Shown here piece after piece: positions 48,272 to 59,144 of a stretch of 64,000 bases of DNA. The first letter of the stretch is position 1. The number at the start of each line of letters is the position of its first letter. Made by a program: the position numbers and the translations under genes. The DNA comes from Nissolia schottii (lineage: Eukaryota > Streptophyta > Magnoliopsida > Fabales > Fabaceae). The DNA lies in NCBI GenBank assembly GCA_003254905.1, contig QANU01029114.1, positions 99,039 through 163,038 on the forward strand. Direction: 5' to 3'. Below the pieces are notes generated by a model. The model did no database searches. It saw only the letters and a program-made list of their open reading frames with translations, and had not been told where the DNA came from.

Positions 48272-51200
48272 TTAGTCGCTTTGGCCCCTTGTAAGATAAT
48301 CAAGAACTCTATTTGAGATACAGTAAGCAGTGGACTGGATTGTGATCATGGGATTGACGCCGACAGCAGTGGGCAACACACTTGCATCACAGACAAACAA
48401 CCCTTCAGCCTCCCAGCTCTCCCCATTCTCATCAACCGCGCCTTCTTTCTCGTTCACTCCCATCCTGCAGCTCCCCATCTGATGAGCCGAAGAGTATATG
48501 TTCCACTTCTCGCCCGGCGACAGCGCCCCCTCCATCGGACACACGCCGTCCAGGAACTCCTCCACCCCGGCGCCATCGCTGATCACCTCGCCGCACTTGA
48601 TTCTCTGGCCGTCACTCCTGTGGGTCCCAACCTCAACCGCTCCGGCGGCCATAAGGATCCTCAGCGCTTGCTGCAACCCGGCCCTCATGTTCTCTCTGTC
48701 GACTCGGGAAAGCTTGTAGCTGATCCTTCCCTCCCTCGTCACTTCCCCGCAAGCGGTGTCTCTTATTATCGTGATCAAGTGAGCGGTTCTCGGGTACTTG
48801 AGCATCCTTTCCTTGAAGTCAAGCCCCGACTCCCACGGACACAGTGCAGCAAAGGACGCTGGCCCTAGCAAGGGGGTTTCGATGATGGCTCTTGGCTCCG
48901 AATTGGAGTCGTCGCCGCTTGATAACGGAACCTTGTGCACCGACGTGATTATGCCTCCCTCGTAGGCTTTACCTTTGAGCTCTGAATTATTGGAGTCAGG
49001 GAAGTACCCCCAAGTCATCAGGACAGGGTGGAGGTGGAGGTTTTTACCGATGTTCTTGTTCTTTAGCCCGCTAGAGATCATCAAGGGGGGCGTCATGATT
49101 GCCCCGCCTGCTGAAACCGTGACTTTGGCCTCAATTCGAAGCTTCATTGTGACTCTACCGCTCAAAGCCTTTGCCAGCACTCCCAAGCACTTGCTCTTTC
49201 TGGCACCAATTATTCCAGCGCTCCTGTAGTTACTACTTTCTTCCAATAAGAACCTCTCGGCCTTGCATCCGGTTACTATTACTGCGCCGTTGTCAACGGC
49301 ATCCACAAGCCACGTTTCTTGCGTTCCTTGTTTCTCTCCTGCACACACACACACACACATATATATATTACGACCGATCGAGAGGGAGAATGAGAAAGAT
49401 GGATTATTGCGAATAAACTGAAGCATTATAAAGGACCATTATATTTAGATTGATTTAAAATAGATTATTTATTTTATTTATATTTTTAAGTATGAGTTTT
49501 ATACTATAATAATTTCATATTTAATGTTTATTATTTAGAAATGAAGTATTTTTTTTTTAAAGTTAATTCAAACATGTCTAACTAAACATTTCTGGCAAGT
49601 CTAACTGATTAGTTAAGTCAATTAACATATGAGTTCTGCTACACATACACCAAACATCATATATCATACATACACCTCGTACTTATATACATAAAGTTTG
49701 TGTTTTAACTCGTGTAATGTTTGTGCACTTAATTAAGTATAGTTGAGAGTATCATTTACAAGTTTGTAATGTTTGTGCACTCGTGAGAATAAAGTTTGTG
49801 TATTATTAATAGTGTACATATGAGTGTATGAAATTTGGTGTACATGTAGCATTTTTGTTAACATATATAGTTATCACATTCTCTAATACCTGTTGGACAG
49901 CCATAACCGCATGAGCCACAGAAATGGTTGCCTGACGAATTTCTCGGCACGTAATCCACTTTCAGGCCTAGATTCTGGCATCCTTTCCTCAGCACTTGAT
50001 TTTGGAACCCCTCGAGTGCGCAGTTTTCGGTGACCCCAATCCTTTCGCACACGGTTTCCATCGCAGAAAGATATTCCGGGCTTGAGAATAAGGGGAGCTT
50101 GTGGTCCTCGGCCCACTCTTTCATCACGTTCTGCGGCGTTCTAATGCAGGCTGACCAGTTAACGGCGGAGCCACCGCCCACCGTTGATCCCGCCAAGACA
50201 AGGATCCTGGAGTCCGCAGACGCGAGGATCCCTCCGGTTTCGTACATTTGGTCCATGGATGGACCCTCCAGAGACGAGTAGTCTCCGGGAACGAAGTAGT
50301 TCCCTTTCTCTAGAACGATCACCTTGTGGCCGGCGCTTGAGAGAACGGAAGCAGCCACGCCTCCGCCGCAACCTGACCCGATGACTAGCGCGTCGCATTG
50401 GACTCTGAGGGTGTTGCTTTCGGAGTCCAGCGTAGNTATATATATATATATATATATTCTTGACAAAAATGTTATATGTGCACTCAATTTTATACACTCA
50501 TACATACGCCGTTAATAATGCACAAATTTTATTGTCATCACTATACAAACATTATAAACTTATAGATGGTAGGGTGTATGTATGGTGTATATTTTTTGGT
50601 GTACGTGTAGCAAGACTCTTTCTTGACTTCACACAAGAGAATGCAGTTTTCACATTAGGATCCACCAATTGAAATTTAGGATTTTAAGTTTAGTAGCATA
50701 ATCAACATAGACAACACAAAAAAAGTGAATTGTATCAGGGAGTTGTGACTTTTCTCTCGAACAATATACACATCACGGTGTCCCCTCAAAGATGTCCCAT
50801 ACACAAAGTGGTACGTACGTATAAAATTACCCCCTCAAATAATATTACTGGCACAAACTCATTGTATATATGAGGATGACAAGTTTATATGACATGAAAT
50901 GATGAGGAGAGTTGTTAAGAGAACTGAGAAATATTAAGGTTGAGGGATATACCCAAGAGAAGAAAACATAGAGGCATAAGACTTTGATGTAAGCAAATGC
51001 AAGTCTAATAGGCGTGAGGAACCTATGCTTCAGCCACTTCTGCACAACCTTTTCTCTCTTCTCCAAAGAGATGCTTGAGAAGTTGTTGATAAAGGGCCAT
51101 TTGTCACCGAGACAGAGCGAACCGCAAAGCAGCAAGGTGCCCAGCCTCGTTGCTAGCAGCCATAGAATCACTCTAATCAGTATCACTGCTTCTATTAAGG

Positions 51201-54200
51201 CCCGCTTTGCTAATTTTTCTGCAACCTGTTGTCATTTTGAAATATCAATATATTGTTAAAAAAATTGAAAATAAATAAATATAGTCGGCAAATAGTGCGT
51301 GCGTGTGTACTATAAATGCCAAATTTACTTCCCGTGCAATAAGGCATACTTTGTTCAACTTTACACGTCACATGGACAAACATGAGTGGAGAGAATATAG
51401 AATTCACTACTTTTTAAAATGAGAAGTGGAGAATAATATTTAAGATTTTATTATTTATTAGAGATGGTAAGATGAGATGAAATAAATATTATCTATAATG
51501 AATGATGAGATTTTAAACATTATCCTTTACTTTTCATTTTAAAAAGTAGAAGATTTTGATTAAGAAATTATTTTAGGTGCTTTCCGACATTTCCTAAAAG
51601 GTAACTAATTTTTTTTTACTATTTTTTTATAATGTTTAAAATTAAATTCATTGAATTTTGTAATGATTTTATATTTTATATGATTTTGACAAATTTTTTA
51701 TCAATCAAATAATTTAAATAACCAACTTATAAGAGATTTAAAAATTTGTAAATCATTTGAGTTTATGATACACATCTCTACAAATATTGTATTAAAAAAT
51801 ATTAATTTATCACATTAGATTATATAACACATCAATATGTCATTAGATTATAAAATAATGACAAAATTTGATGAATTAAGTTTTAAAAATCATCAAACAT
51901 AAAACAAATTAGTTAAAAAGAATATTTATGAAACACCTGAGAAATCATCATTATTTTATCCTTCATGAAGAAAAAAAAATGAATCATACTCCACATTAAA
52001 TGAATATCATTAATTCCTCTTCTCTTTATATTACTTTTTTTTTCCTCCAAAAATGATCAACAACATTCACTCAATATGAAACATGTTTATTTTTCTCTCC
52101 GTGCAGGATACAAGAATTTCTGAAATAAACAGTATCATTTGTTATGGGTTACTTTTGCAAGTAAATGAAATAGTGATATGTTACCTTTTTTTTTTTTAAG
52201 TCAAATAGGGTTGTGTTATAGGGAAACATTTTCAGTTAAATATTATTTTGTCTATTAAATTTGCAATTTATGTGTGAATAATAAATAATGAAAATTTTAT
52301 GGTAATGAGTAAAGAATTGATAGAATTGCAATTGACTATATTATTACTTTTACTTACAATCTCAACCTACTCAACTTCTTACTCATTAACATAAAATCTT
52401 AATTATTTACACGCAACTTTCTAGTGTAGAAGGGTCAACTATTTAATTATATGATGATAGATGTATCAATTACTCAACTTAACTATAGGGTCCTTTTTAA
52501 GCAACATACCTATTAATGTTTTCCTTGAGAGAAAAGTATGAGTTTAACCAAAAAAAAAAAAGTATATGAATTATTTGTTGGAAAAGATTAGATATTTTTC
52601 TTTCATTGAAAGTCTTAACTAATAGCTTCGGCGTACTAAGTTTAAAAGTTTCCTTAATTACATCAGTTCACAAATCTCAAAAGTGTAGGAATATAAATAA
52701 CTCGACAATTTGGACGCCTTTTCCCGTAAAATATAAGCAAAGTGGTAGGAATTGTATTTTGTACTTTATATAACTATACTTTTGAATAATCTGATCCTCC
52801 GTAATATTTTACCCACAATTTAAAAATAATTTTGAACAATTTTTATCAATATATAAATAATTAAAAAAATTAAGCCACTAGAGGTTGTCTAATAATGAGG
52901 TAACGAGGAGTTTAGATAATACACACATTATAAATTCAAAATTATTGTCACATGTGTAAAAAAAAAAGATAAATCTATCTCATGATCCCATAATTATATC
53001 CAATTAATTATTTTAATCATATACTTTTAAAAGTGTTTAATTTGGTTTTCTATTTCTTAAAATGAGTCAACTTAATTATTTTTTTTACATTTAACTGCAC
53101 TTTTTAAATGTGAGTAATATTACTGTTAAAATATAGTTAAATGTAAAAAAAAATGACTATACTGATTTATTTTTTAAAATACAAAATTAAATTAAATGTT
53201 TTTAAAGTTCGTGACTAGTGCTATAAGACCAAAATAAGATTTTATTCTAAAAAATAAATAATTAAAAAAATTAATTATATTATTTTTAATAATAATTTAT
53301 CATGTCGTCTTATTATATTAACAGATAAAATAATTGAAAATTTTAATAATTTATACAAATCCTTTTTTTTATTCAAATAATAATTTGTATATATCTTTAA
53401 TAGTTAAGAAATGATTATTAAAAAGAACTTCTTTAGTAGTATAACTAAAATATTCGGTTATTAAAAATAGAAGAAATTGGATTGGATAGTTACTTTTTCG
53501 AGTAGGCACGCATTAACCATGCACACCGTCCAGGATATGTGCTACATGGAACCAACGTGGGTCCCATTTGTACTACATCCGAGAGATATTTAAAAAATCT
53601 TATTTATCAATTTATAAATTAATTTATTTATTTTTATAAATAGTATTCAATATTTATTTTTTATTTATAAAGATGAATACATTAATTTGTAAGTTGATTT
53701 GGTATCCGAATATTGCTACGTTGTTTCTTCTATACAAAAGTGAACTTGCAGGCAGAGAATGAAAACAGCGCAAAAGCACTGAGCAAGAATCTGCTAAAGA
53801 TGGACAGATTAAAAGAAAATATTATGTGCATTTATAATTTATTTTTATTTTCATAAATTTTAATATTTTACATCATTTTTAATACCATTTTAATAATGGA
53901 TAAGGAATGTGATGAATAAAATTATTTCCTCTTCTCGGGAGGAGAGAATTTCTCATAGGTTAGTCCTTTCCTATGGTTCCGCCATTGAAAAAGGTGTCAA
54001 GGACGATGAAAGTGTTGACGTGTGGCTCCGTTGGTGCGCTATTCTCTCCTATCTCCTATCTCCTAGTAAAAACCCAAATGACATGGTTTTGTGCACTCCC
54101 TCAAATTAAACGATGTATGTTTAACCTAAAACACATCGTTTTGAGGCTAAAGGAGAATTGACCATGAACCAAAAATTAAGTACCCTAATTTCACTCTCCC

Positions 54201-54561
54201 CCACCTTCACTCTCGCTTCGCTTCACTCACCCTCAAGACAAATTTCGGCACCGAAAAATTTCATAAAACCAAATTGAGTATTCACTCTAAATATAATTAT
54301 TAATTGATAAATTTATCATAGTACCTCGTGAGGGATTGGATAGCGGGAAGCAGAAATGTTCCAGAAGGACCGCACGTCCTTGTTAGGATCGTCATCATCA
54401 GATTGATCTTCCTTCATAATCTTGAGAGCATCCAACGGCAGAGGAGGCAGGACAACCTCGCATATGCTTGCCAGTGACTCCATCTCAGCCGCAGAAAAAC
54501 CATGTTTGTATTTGCTCTCCCCACTCCCTCCCCTCAACAGTGGATGGCACTCCTTTCTCAT
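48272..54561 (-). CDS. FAO: long-chain fatty alcohol oxidase (GMC oxidoreductase), one exon part missing at an N
   Basis: Membrane-bound flavoenzyme that oxidises long-chain fatty alcohols to aldehydes with release of H2O2. Exons (minus): 54561-54325, 51225-50953, at least 50435-49890, 49338-48272; phases agree for the junctions seen. Exon 1 gives [12 protein letters not shown] and the plant FAO N-terminus; exon 2 holds a hydrophobic segment ([20 protein letters not shown]) and [11 protein letters not shown]; exon 3 has the FAD dinucleotide fold [15 protein letters not shown] with VLEKGNYF and [12 protein letters not shown]; exon 4 has WLVDAV, the GMC C-terminal [10 protein letters not shown] (48474 area) and [17 protein letters not shown]. 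The family stretch between FFSW and the FAD fold (about 60 residues, NPAW...TEDP-like) is absent: a single N at 50436 beside (TA)n stands where it should be. So 707 codons are seen against about 750 in relatives. This looks like an assembly loss rather than a dead gene. Confidence 0.9.
49637..49851. mobile_element. short TIR element in FAO intron 3
   Basis: Inverted ends: tgctacacatacaccaaa at the left and tttggtgtacatgtagca at the right. The interior has tgtttgtgcac and ataaagtttgtgt words, as in the array at 19673-21028. No ORF. Confidence 0.75.
50470..50612. mobile_element. short TIR element in FAO intron 2
   Basis: Diverged inverted ends of about 40 bp (tgttatatgtgcactc...catacatacgcc and ggtgtatgtatgg...ggtgtacgtgtagca), of the same family as 49637-49851. 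It lies about 35 bp from the N at 50436. Confidence 0.65.
51597..51918. mobile_element. foldback MITE in FAO intron 1
   Basis: Long inverted repeat of about 75 bp per arm: aactaattt ... aaattaaattcattgaattttg at the left against caaaatttgatgaattaag ... aaattagttaaaaa at the right. AT-rich, no ORF. Family not assigned. Confidence 0.65.
53035..53197. mobile_element. foldback MITE in FAO intron 1
   Basis: The two halves are inverted copies of about 60 bp around 53100-53140: ttaattatttttttacatttaact-type at the left and agttaaatgtaaaaaaaa at the right, with outer ends taatttggttttc / aaaattaaatta. No coding sequence. Confidence 0.65.
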
Positions 54562-54690
54562 GATGATCCTAACTAGGCCCTCCCTCTCAATCTGATCACT
54601 GAAAAGAAGAAGGTTCAGTGGATTATGTTATAAGATGATACATGAAAAAGAAGGGTATATTATGCACAAATATATAGAGAGAGATAGATG
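54562..54690 (-). promoter_or_regulatory. FAO core promoter
   Basis: On the minus strand a TATA-like ctatatattt lies at about 54677-54668, some 105 bp before the FAO start codon, a normal plant spacing. A tc-rich tract (rc of gagagagatag) precedes it. Confidence 0.45.
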
Positions 54691-54699
54691 GAAGGTGCA

Positions 54700-55690
54700 A
54701 GAAAGTTGAAATTAATTCTGTGGAAATAAGGGTGACGTGGACGGGAATAAGGTAATGAAAGAAAGGGATGTAATTCACCACAAAATTAATTTATGTTTAA
54801 CTTTTTTTTCTTAGTGTACAGTGCAAGTTTTGGGCTGTGGGGCAGAGGAGAGTGATCAAAGACACGACTCTTAACAACTTTCAAGGTGATTTGCATGGTA
54901 GGTACCATTACCATGTAACTAACTTTTGGGAGTAGGTTACACATGTACGGACGGATAGAGATTTTGTGCCTTTAATTAGCTCAAGCTTGTCTCTGGAAAA
55001 ATAAAAAAAGCCACCTCATGCTTTTCAACACTTTCCAACCAAAAGGAAACTTCCGGCAAGTGTATTTTTTTAGTATATGTTTGTTTTGGCTAGAATACCT
55101 GGTGTTTTAATTATCCCTGTGCATTTAACGTGGTCGTCTATTTTTTAAAAGAATTTAATTTTATTATCTTTTTATAAATAATTAGTTAAGTTAGTCATCC
55201 GTTAGTTTCTAAATTAATTCACTAACTAAAGGGAATAAAATCAAATTAATTTTTTTTATAATATAGGATTAAATTAGATAAATGAATATAATTAGAGGGA
55301 CATAAAAATATTTTAGTCTAATTTTATTCATAAAATCTTATTTGTACATCAAAATAATGGATAACTTAGCCAATTTTAACGTACAAGGTCCTTTTTGATT
55401 AAGATTATAAGTTTAAGGTATTAAGGTGAAATAGAGAATTTAAAAGAATTAGAGGAAAGTTAAGGAACCAAGAGTTTATAAATAAAGAGGAAATTTTGAG
55501 ACAAGAGGAAAGTCCGAGTCTTTGAGAATAGGAATGCCCTGAAAACACCAGTGCACTTTGGGTTACCCTTTATGATTATGCGAACATAAATGTATGTTAT
55601 TATGCTGCCCGAAGAATTATGATATTATTACGCTACTAAAAGAAAATGAATACGCACAAAAGATACATGAGAGAAAAGAGTGTTAGGGCG
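54700..55690. other. AT-rich intergenic DNA
   Basis: No gene. It may hold FAO upstream control sequence in its first part. From about 55380 the sequence changes in character and leads into the tandem repeat at 55708, so it may belong to the same repeat. Confidence 0.35.
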
Positions 55691-55707
55691 ACCTTAAATG
55701 ACTAGTT

Positions 55708-56010
55708 GGTCAATATTCCTGTAGGTATGTTGCTTGTAGGGATGTTCACTTTCTTGTAAGTAGGATGCTTGCAAGGAAAGGACGGTCAATATTCCTGTAG
55801 GTATGTTGCTTGCAGGGATGTTTACTTTTCTGTAAGTAGGATGCTTGCAGGGAGGGACAGTCAGTATTCCTGTAGGTATGTTGCTAGTAGGGATGTCCAC
55901 TTTCCTGTAAGTAGGATGCTTGCAGGGGAGGGACGGTCAGTATTCCTGTAGTTAAGTTGTATGTAGGAACGTTTATATTCTTGTAGGTAGGTTGCATGTA
56001 GGGATGCGCA
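55708..56010. repeat. 76-bp tandem repeat, about four units
   Basis: Units start with gtca(a/g)tattcctgtaggta at 55709, 55785, 55860 and 55936 (periods 76, 75, 76). The first three are close copies and the fourth is degraded. Each contains two related half-units (cttgcagggatgtt... and cttgcaggga...). The array happens to be open on both strands (60-68 codons), but no domain is recognisable. 56197-56310 just after it resembles the start of this window. Confidence 0.85.
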
Positions 56011-56379
56011 CTGTTTTATTTGTAGAAGTATCAAGTATTAGTTTCAGAAAGTGTGATAACCTCTTCTTTATAGGTAATCCAATATTAGAACTCCCCCTAT
56101 CACCTAGTAAATAGGTAAGCTGCTCAGGACTAGTACGGATTTAAAATGAAATAGGGCATTATAGTATTTATTTATGTTATCACCTAGAGACTTTCTGAGC
56201 GGTCTGGAATCATAAATGAATCAAACAGATAGATATGCCCCTAGGATTCTCCACTAAGGACATAATGTTCTCACCCCCATTCATTATGATTCTAGGAACA
56301 TCTACTGAGATACCACAAGGTTCTAACCCTACATTCGAACAATAAGGGTTGACTACGGGCTCATCCTTGCCGACGACGG

Positions 56380-56830
56380 CGGGGCTGCGGAGAGGAGAGG
56401 CGGGGGTGGGCAGCGCCGGCGGAGGGGGTGGGGTGGGGCAGATTTGATTTTTTTCTTAATTATAAAACAGGTCGGGGCAGGTGGGCTTCGGGCCATGGGT
56501 TGGGTTTTTGGATGCCACGTGGCACGCCGCGTCAGCACAGTCAACTCCCATCCAACCCCAGGGACTAAAACTAAATTTTCAAATTTTGTAGGGACTAAAA
56601 CTTTTANTGGGGGCAGGTCTGAATTTTTTTTTAATTAAAAAAAGGGGTCGGGTCAGGTGGGATTCGGGTCATGGGTCACAGGTTGGGTTTTTGGGGTTAT
56701 GCCACGTGGCATCCCACGTGGCATGCCGCGTCAGCACAGTCAACTCCCATCTAACCCCAGGGACTAAAACCAAATTTTAAATCTAAAACCAAATTTTCAA
56801 ATTTTACAGGGACCAAAAACATAATTAACC
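56380..56830. repeat. GC-rich repeat in two diverged direct copies joined at an N
   Basis: Copy 1 (about 56430-56606) and copy 2 (56608-56820) share ggtcggg(g/t)caggtggg, ttcggg(c/t)catgggt, gccgcgtcagcacagtcaac and 'ccccagggactaaaac', and differ at perhaps 15% of sites with a gccacgtggca expansion in copy 2. The N at 56607 is exactly between them. Phrases such as 'gggactaaaac' point to a dispersed non-coding plant repeat. Confidence 0.65.
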
Positions 56831-57159
56831 CATTAAAATTTTTCTACCCTTATCCTATTAGTATGATGGCATGAGCTCGTTTGGATTGACTTGAAAAATA
56901 AATTTTTTTTAATTTTAAAAATAGTGTTTAAATACAACTTAAAAAAAGTACTTAAAAAAAATAAGTTAAAATACCATTTTTTAAATGTTTGCAATACTCT
57001 ACTTCTAAAAAATTTGAAAGTAGAAGTATTTTTTTTTAATAAAAATACCTTATAAATGAAAAATAAAACTCTTTTAAAGAAAAACTATACTAAAAGAATT
57101 TATGTAGAAAAGTAACTTTTTTTTAAAGTCAATCCAAATGAGTCTATGGTAAACAAAAT

Positions 57160-57560
57160 TCTATGGCAAAAGATCCCATGAGTTAATGATTATTTGTGCA
57201 ATTGAAATTGTAAGTCTGAGTCAATTTTAGCCTTGAAATTTAAAATGTGACTTTCTAATCCCTGAAATTGTAAGTTGTAGGTCAAGTTAGTTTTTAAGTT
57301 CATTATTGTACAGCTAAGATATTTAGTCTCAAGTATTGTCACAACCACATTTTTAGCCTCAAATGATCTTATTTGTAGTTCCAATTGTTGCCACAGTCCC
57401 ATCTAATGTGACTTATCATAAAAAATGTGAATGATAATGAATCGAATGACTAACTTGACATAAGACTCAACTTATGATTTCAAAAATCACATTTTAAATT
57501 TCAGAAATCAAAATGACATAGAGTCATACTTTCAAAGACCAAAACGAGCATTAACTCACA
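57160..57560. repeat. dispersed non-coding repeat, possible MITE
   Basis: Contains 'cttgaaatttaaaatgtgac', 'ccctgaaattgtaagt' and 'gaccaaaacgagcattaactc' phrases. A diverged relative covers about 58240-58580 ('gaccaaaataagcattat'). Approximate inverted ends are seen, but the superfamily is not clear. Confidence 0.4.
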
Positions 57561-57638
57561 TACTTTTGCATAGGATTAAAAGTTAAAAAAAAAAAAAGAC
57601 CTTAAATCTCTCTCCCCATCCCAGCTTAGCCCCACCCC

Positions 57639-57860
57639 CACTACTAGAAAATCACTCTCTACTGACGAATTATTGGCGGATTTTTGGGGAATACTGATGG
57701 ATTTTAATGGTTCCGATGGATTTTTTGTTGGATACTATTCGACAATAATGAACTCCTTGGTAACTACATACCGGTGGATAATGAATCCATAGATAACAAG
57801 GCTTAGAAAATGTTGCTAGGGGAAATGTTATCAATGGATATATCTGCCAGAATTCCAAAA
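57639..57860 (+). mobile_element. CACTA (En/Spm) transposon terminus
   Basis: Starts with cactactagaaaa, the CACTA terminal motif. It is followed by subterminal words such as ctgacgaattattggcgga, actgatgga and ccgatgga, typical of CACTA ends. The opposite terminus and a transposase were not found, so this is a fragment or one end of a much altered copy. Confidence 0.65.
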
Positions 57861-59029
57861 AGAAAAAAATTAAAAATTAAAATCTTAAAAACTATATAAA
57901 AATATATAAAACAATTAATTAATACAAAAATTAAAATAAATAGTATTATTAATCAATATAACCAAAATACATTAATTCAAAACACACACGCAATTTTTTA
58001 TAACAAAACCCATAAAACTTGACATTATTATCTACGTTATCCTCTATTCCACAAGTCATTTGCTTGCATCTTGTGCTGGCAGAGAATTACATGTAATTTT
58101 GATCTTAGTGATTCTAGCCTTTTCCATTTGAAGTATTTGACTGAATAGATTTGGCATTTTGCTATTCTTTTGATGGTTGGTTTATCTATTACCTTGTGTT
58201 GTCTTCATCATGTGGTTATATTGGTTCCGGAAGTTAAAATTATAATCATAAATCATTTTTAGTCTTTCCATTAGTCCTTTAAATGTAAAAAATTGAATTT
58301 TAGATCCCTAAAATTGTAAGTCATAACTAAAGTTTATTATTATTTATGTTTTTGTTGATTTAAAAGGAATAGAGCTGCAAATGCGATTGTAGATTATTTG
58401 GAGTTAAAACTGTGGTACGACAACTCTTAGGACTACAAATATAAGTTAATGTCACAATTTCATTTACAATCACGGATGTTATTACAACTTGCAATTTCAA
58501 AAATTAAAAGGCGAAAATTTAAATTTTAGAGACCGAAGAGACTAGGCTTACACTTATAGACCAAAATAAGCATTATCCCGTTGATTATTTTTTAAGCTTG
58601 TGGATTTAGCTAGCCTGCAATTTTTATTTCTATTTTTTCGATAATCAGGTTGCAGAATTGGAAGCTAAATCTCAGGAGCACAGAACACATAAATGCAAAG
58701 GAACCTTTATCTAACTCAAGCCTCCTAATCACATTATGATTAGCCTCTCTATTCTACAAAACCGAATAAAACACAAAAGACGTCTTGTAATTTCAAATAA
58801 TCGCCCATTAATTATATTATAATATTGGTGCTGGTTGGTCTCTATTTTGTTTTCTAACGCATAATCGTAGTGATAGGTTAAACGAATTTTTACCTAGCAG
58901 CAACGCAACTTAGACGAAACAGAACCTACCCGTCTAAATCAAACGCAATTTGCCGGGGCAGGGATGTTCAAACAGATAGCAATATCCGTGCAGGGTGAGA
59001 TAAACAGTTCCTTAATTTACAGTATTTGA

Positions 59030-59144
59030 TCTCTACATATATAAACCATTCAGCCATTGTCTCCCATGCATACCAATTAAGATATATTTCTCTCTTCTCT
59101 ACGAAACGAAAACTCAATTGCCATTTGTTGGTGAGGATAAAGAA
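59030..59144 (+). promoter_or_regulatory. core promoter of the cysteine protease gene
   Basis: A TATA box (tatataaacc, about 59037-59046) lies roughly 100 bp before the start codon at 59145, in otherwise unique sequence. A transcript starting near 59070 would have a leader of about 75 nt. Confidence 0.65.

Noticed and set aside
48382-49229. Long plus-strand ORFs over FAO exon 4
   Set aside because: Shadows of the GC-rich FAO coding exon; the minus-strand frame carries all GMC motifs.
55694-55951. 60-68-aa repeat proteins on both strands
   Set aside because: Product of the 76-bp tandem repeat; no start context, domain or neighbour supports a gene.
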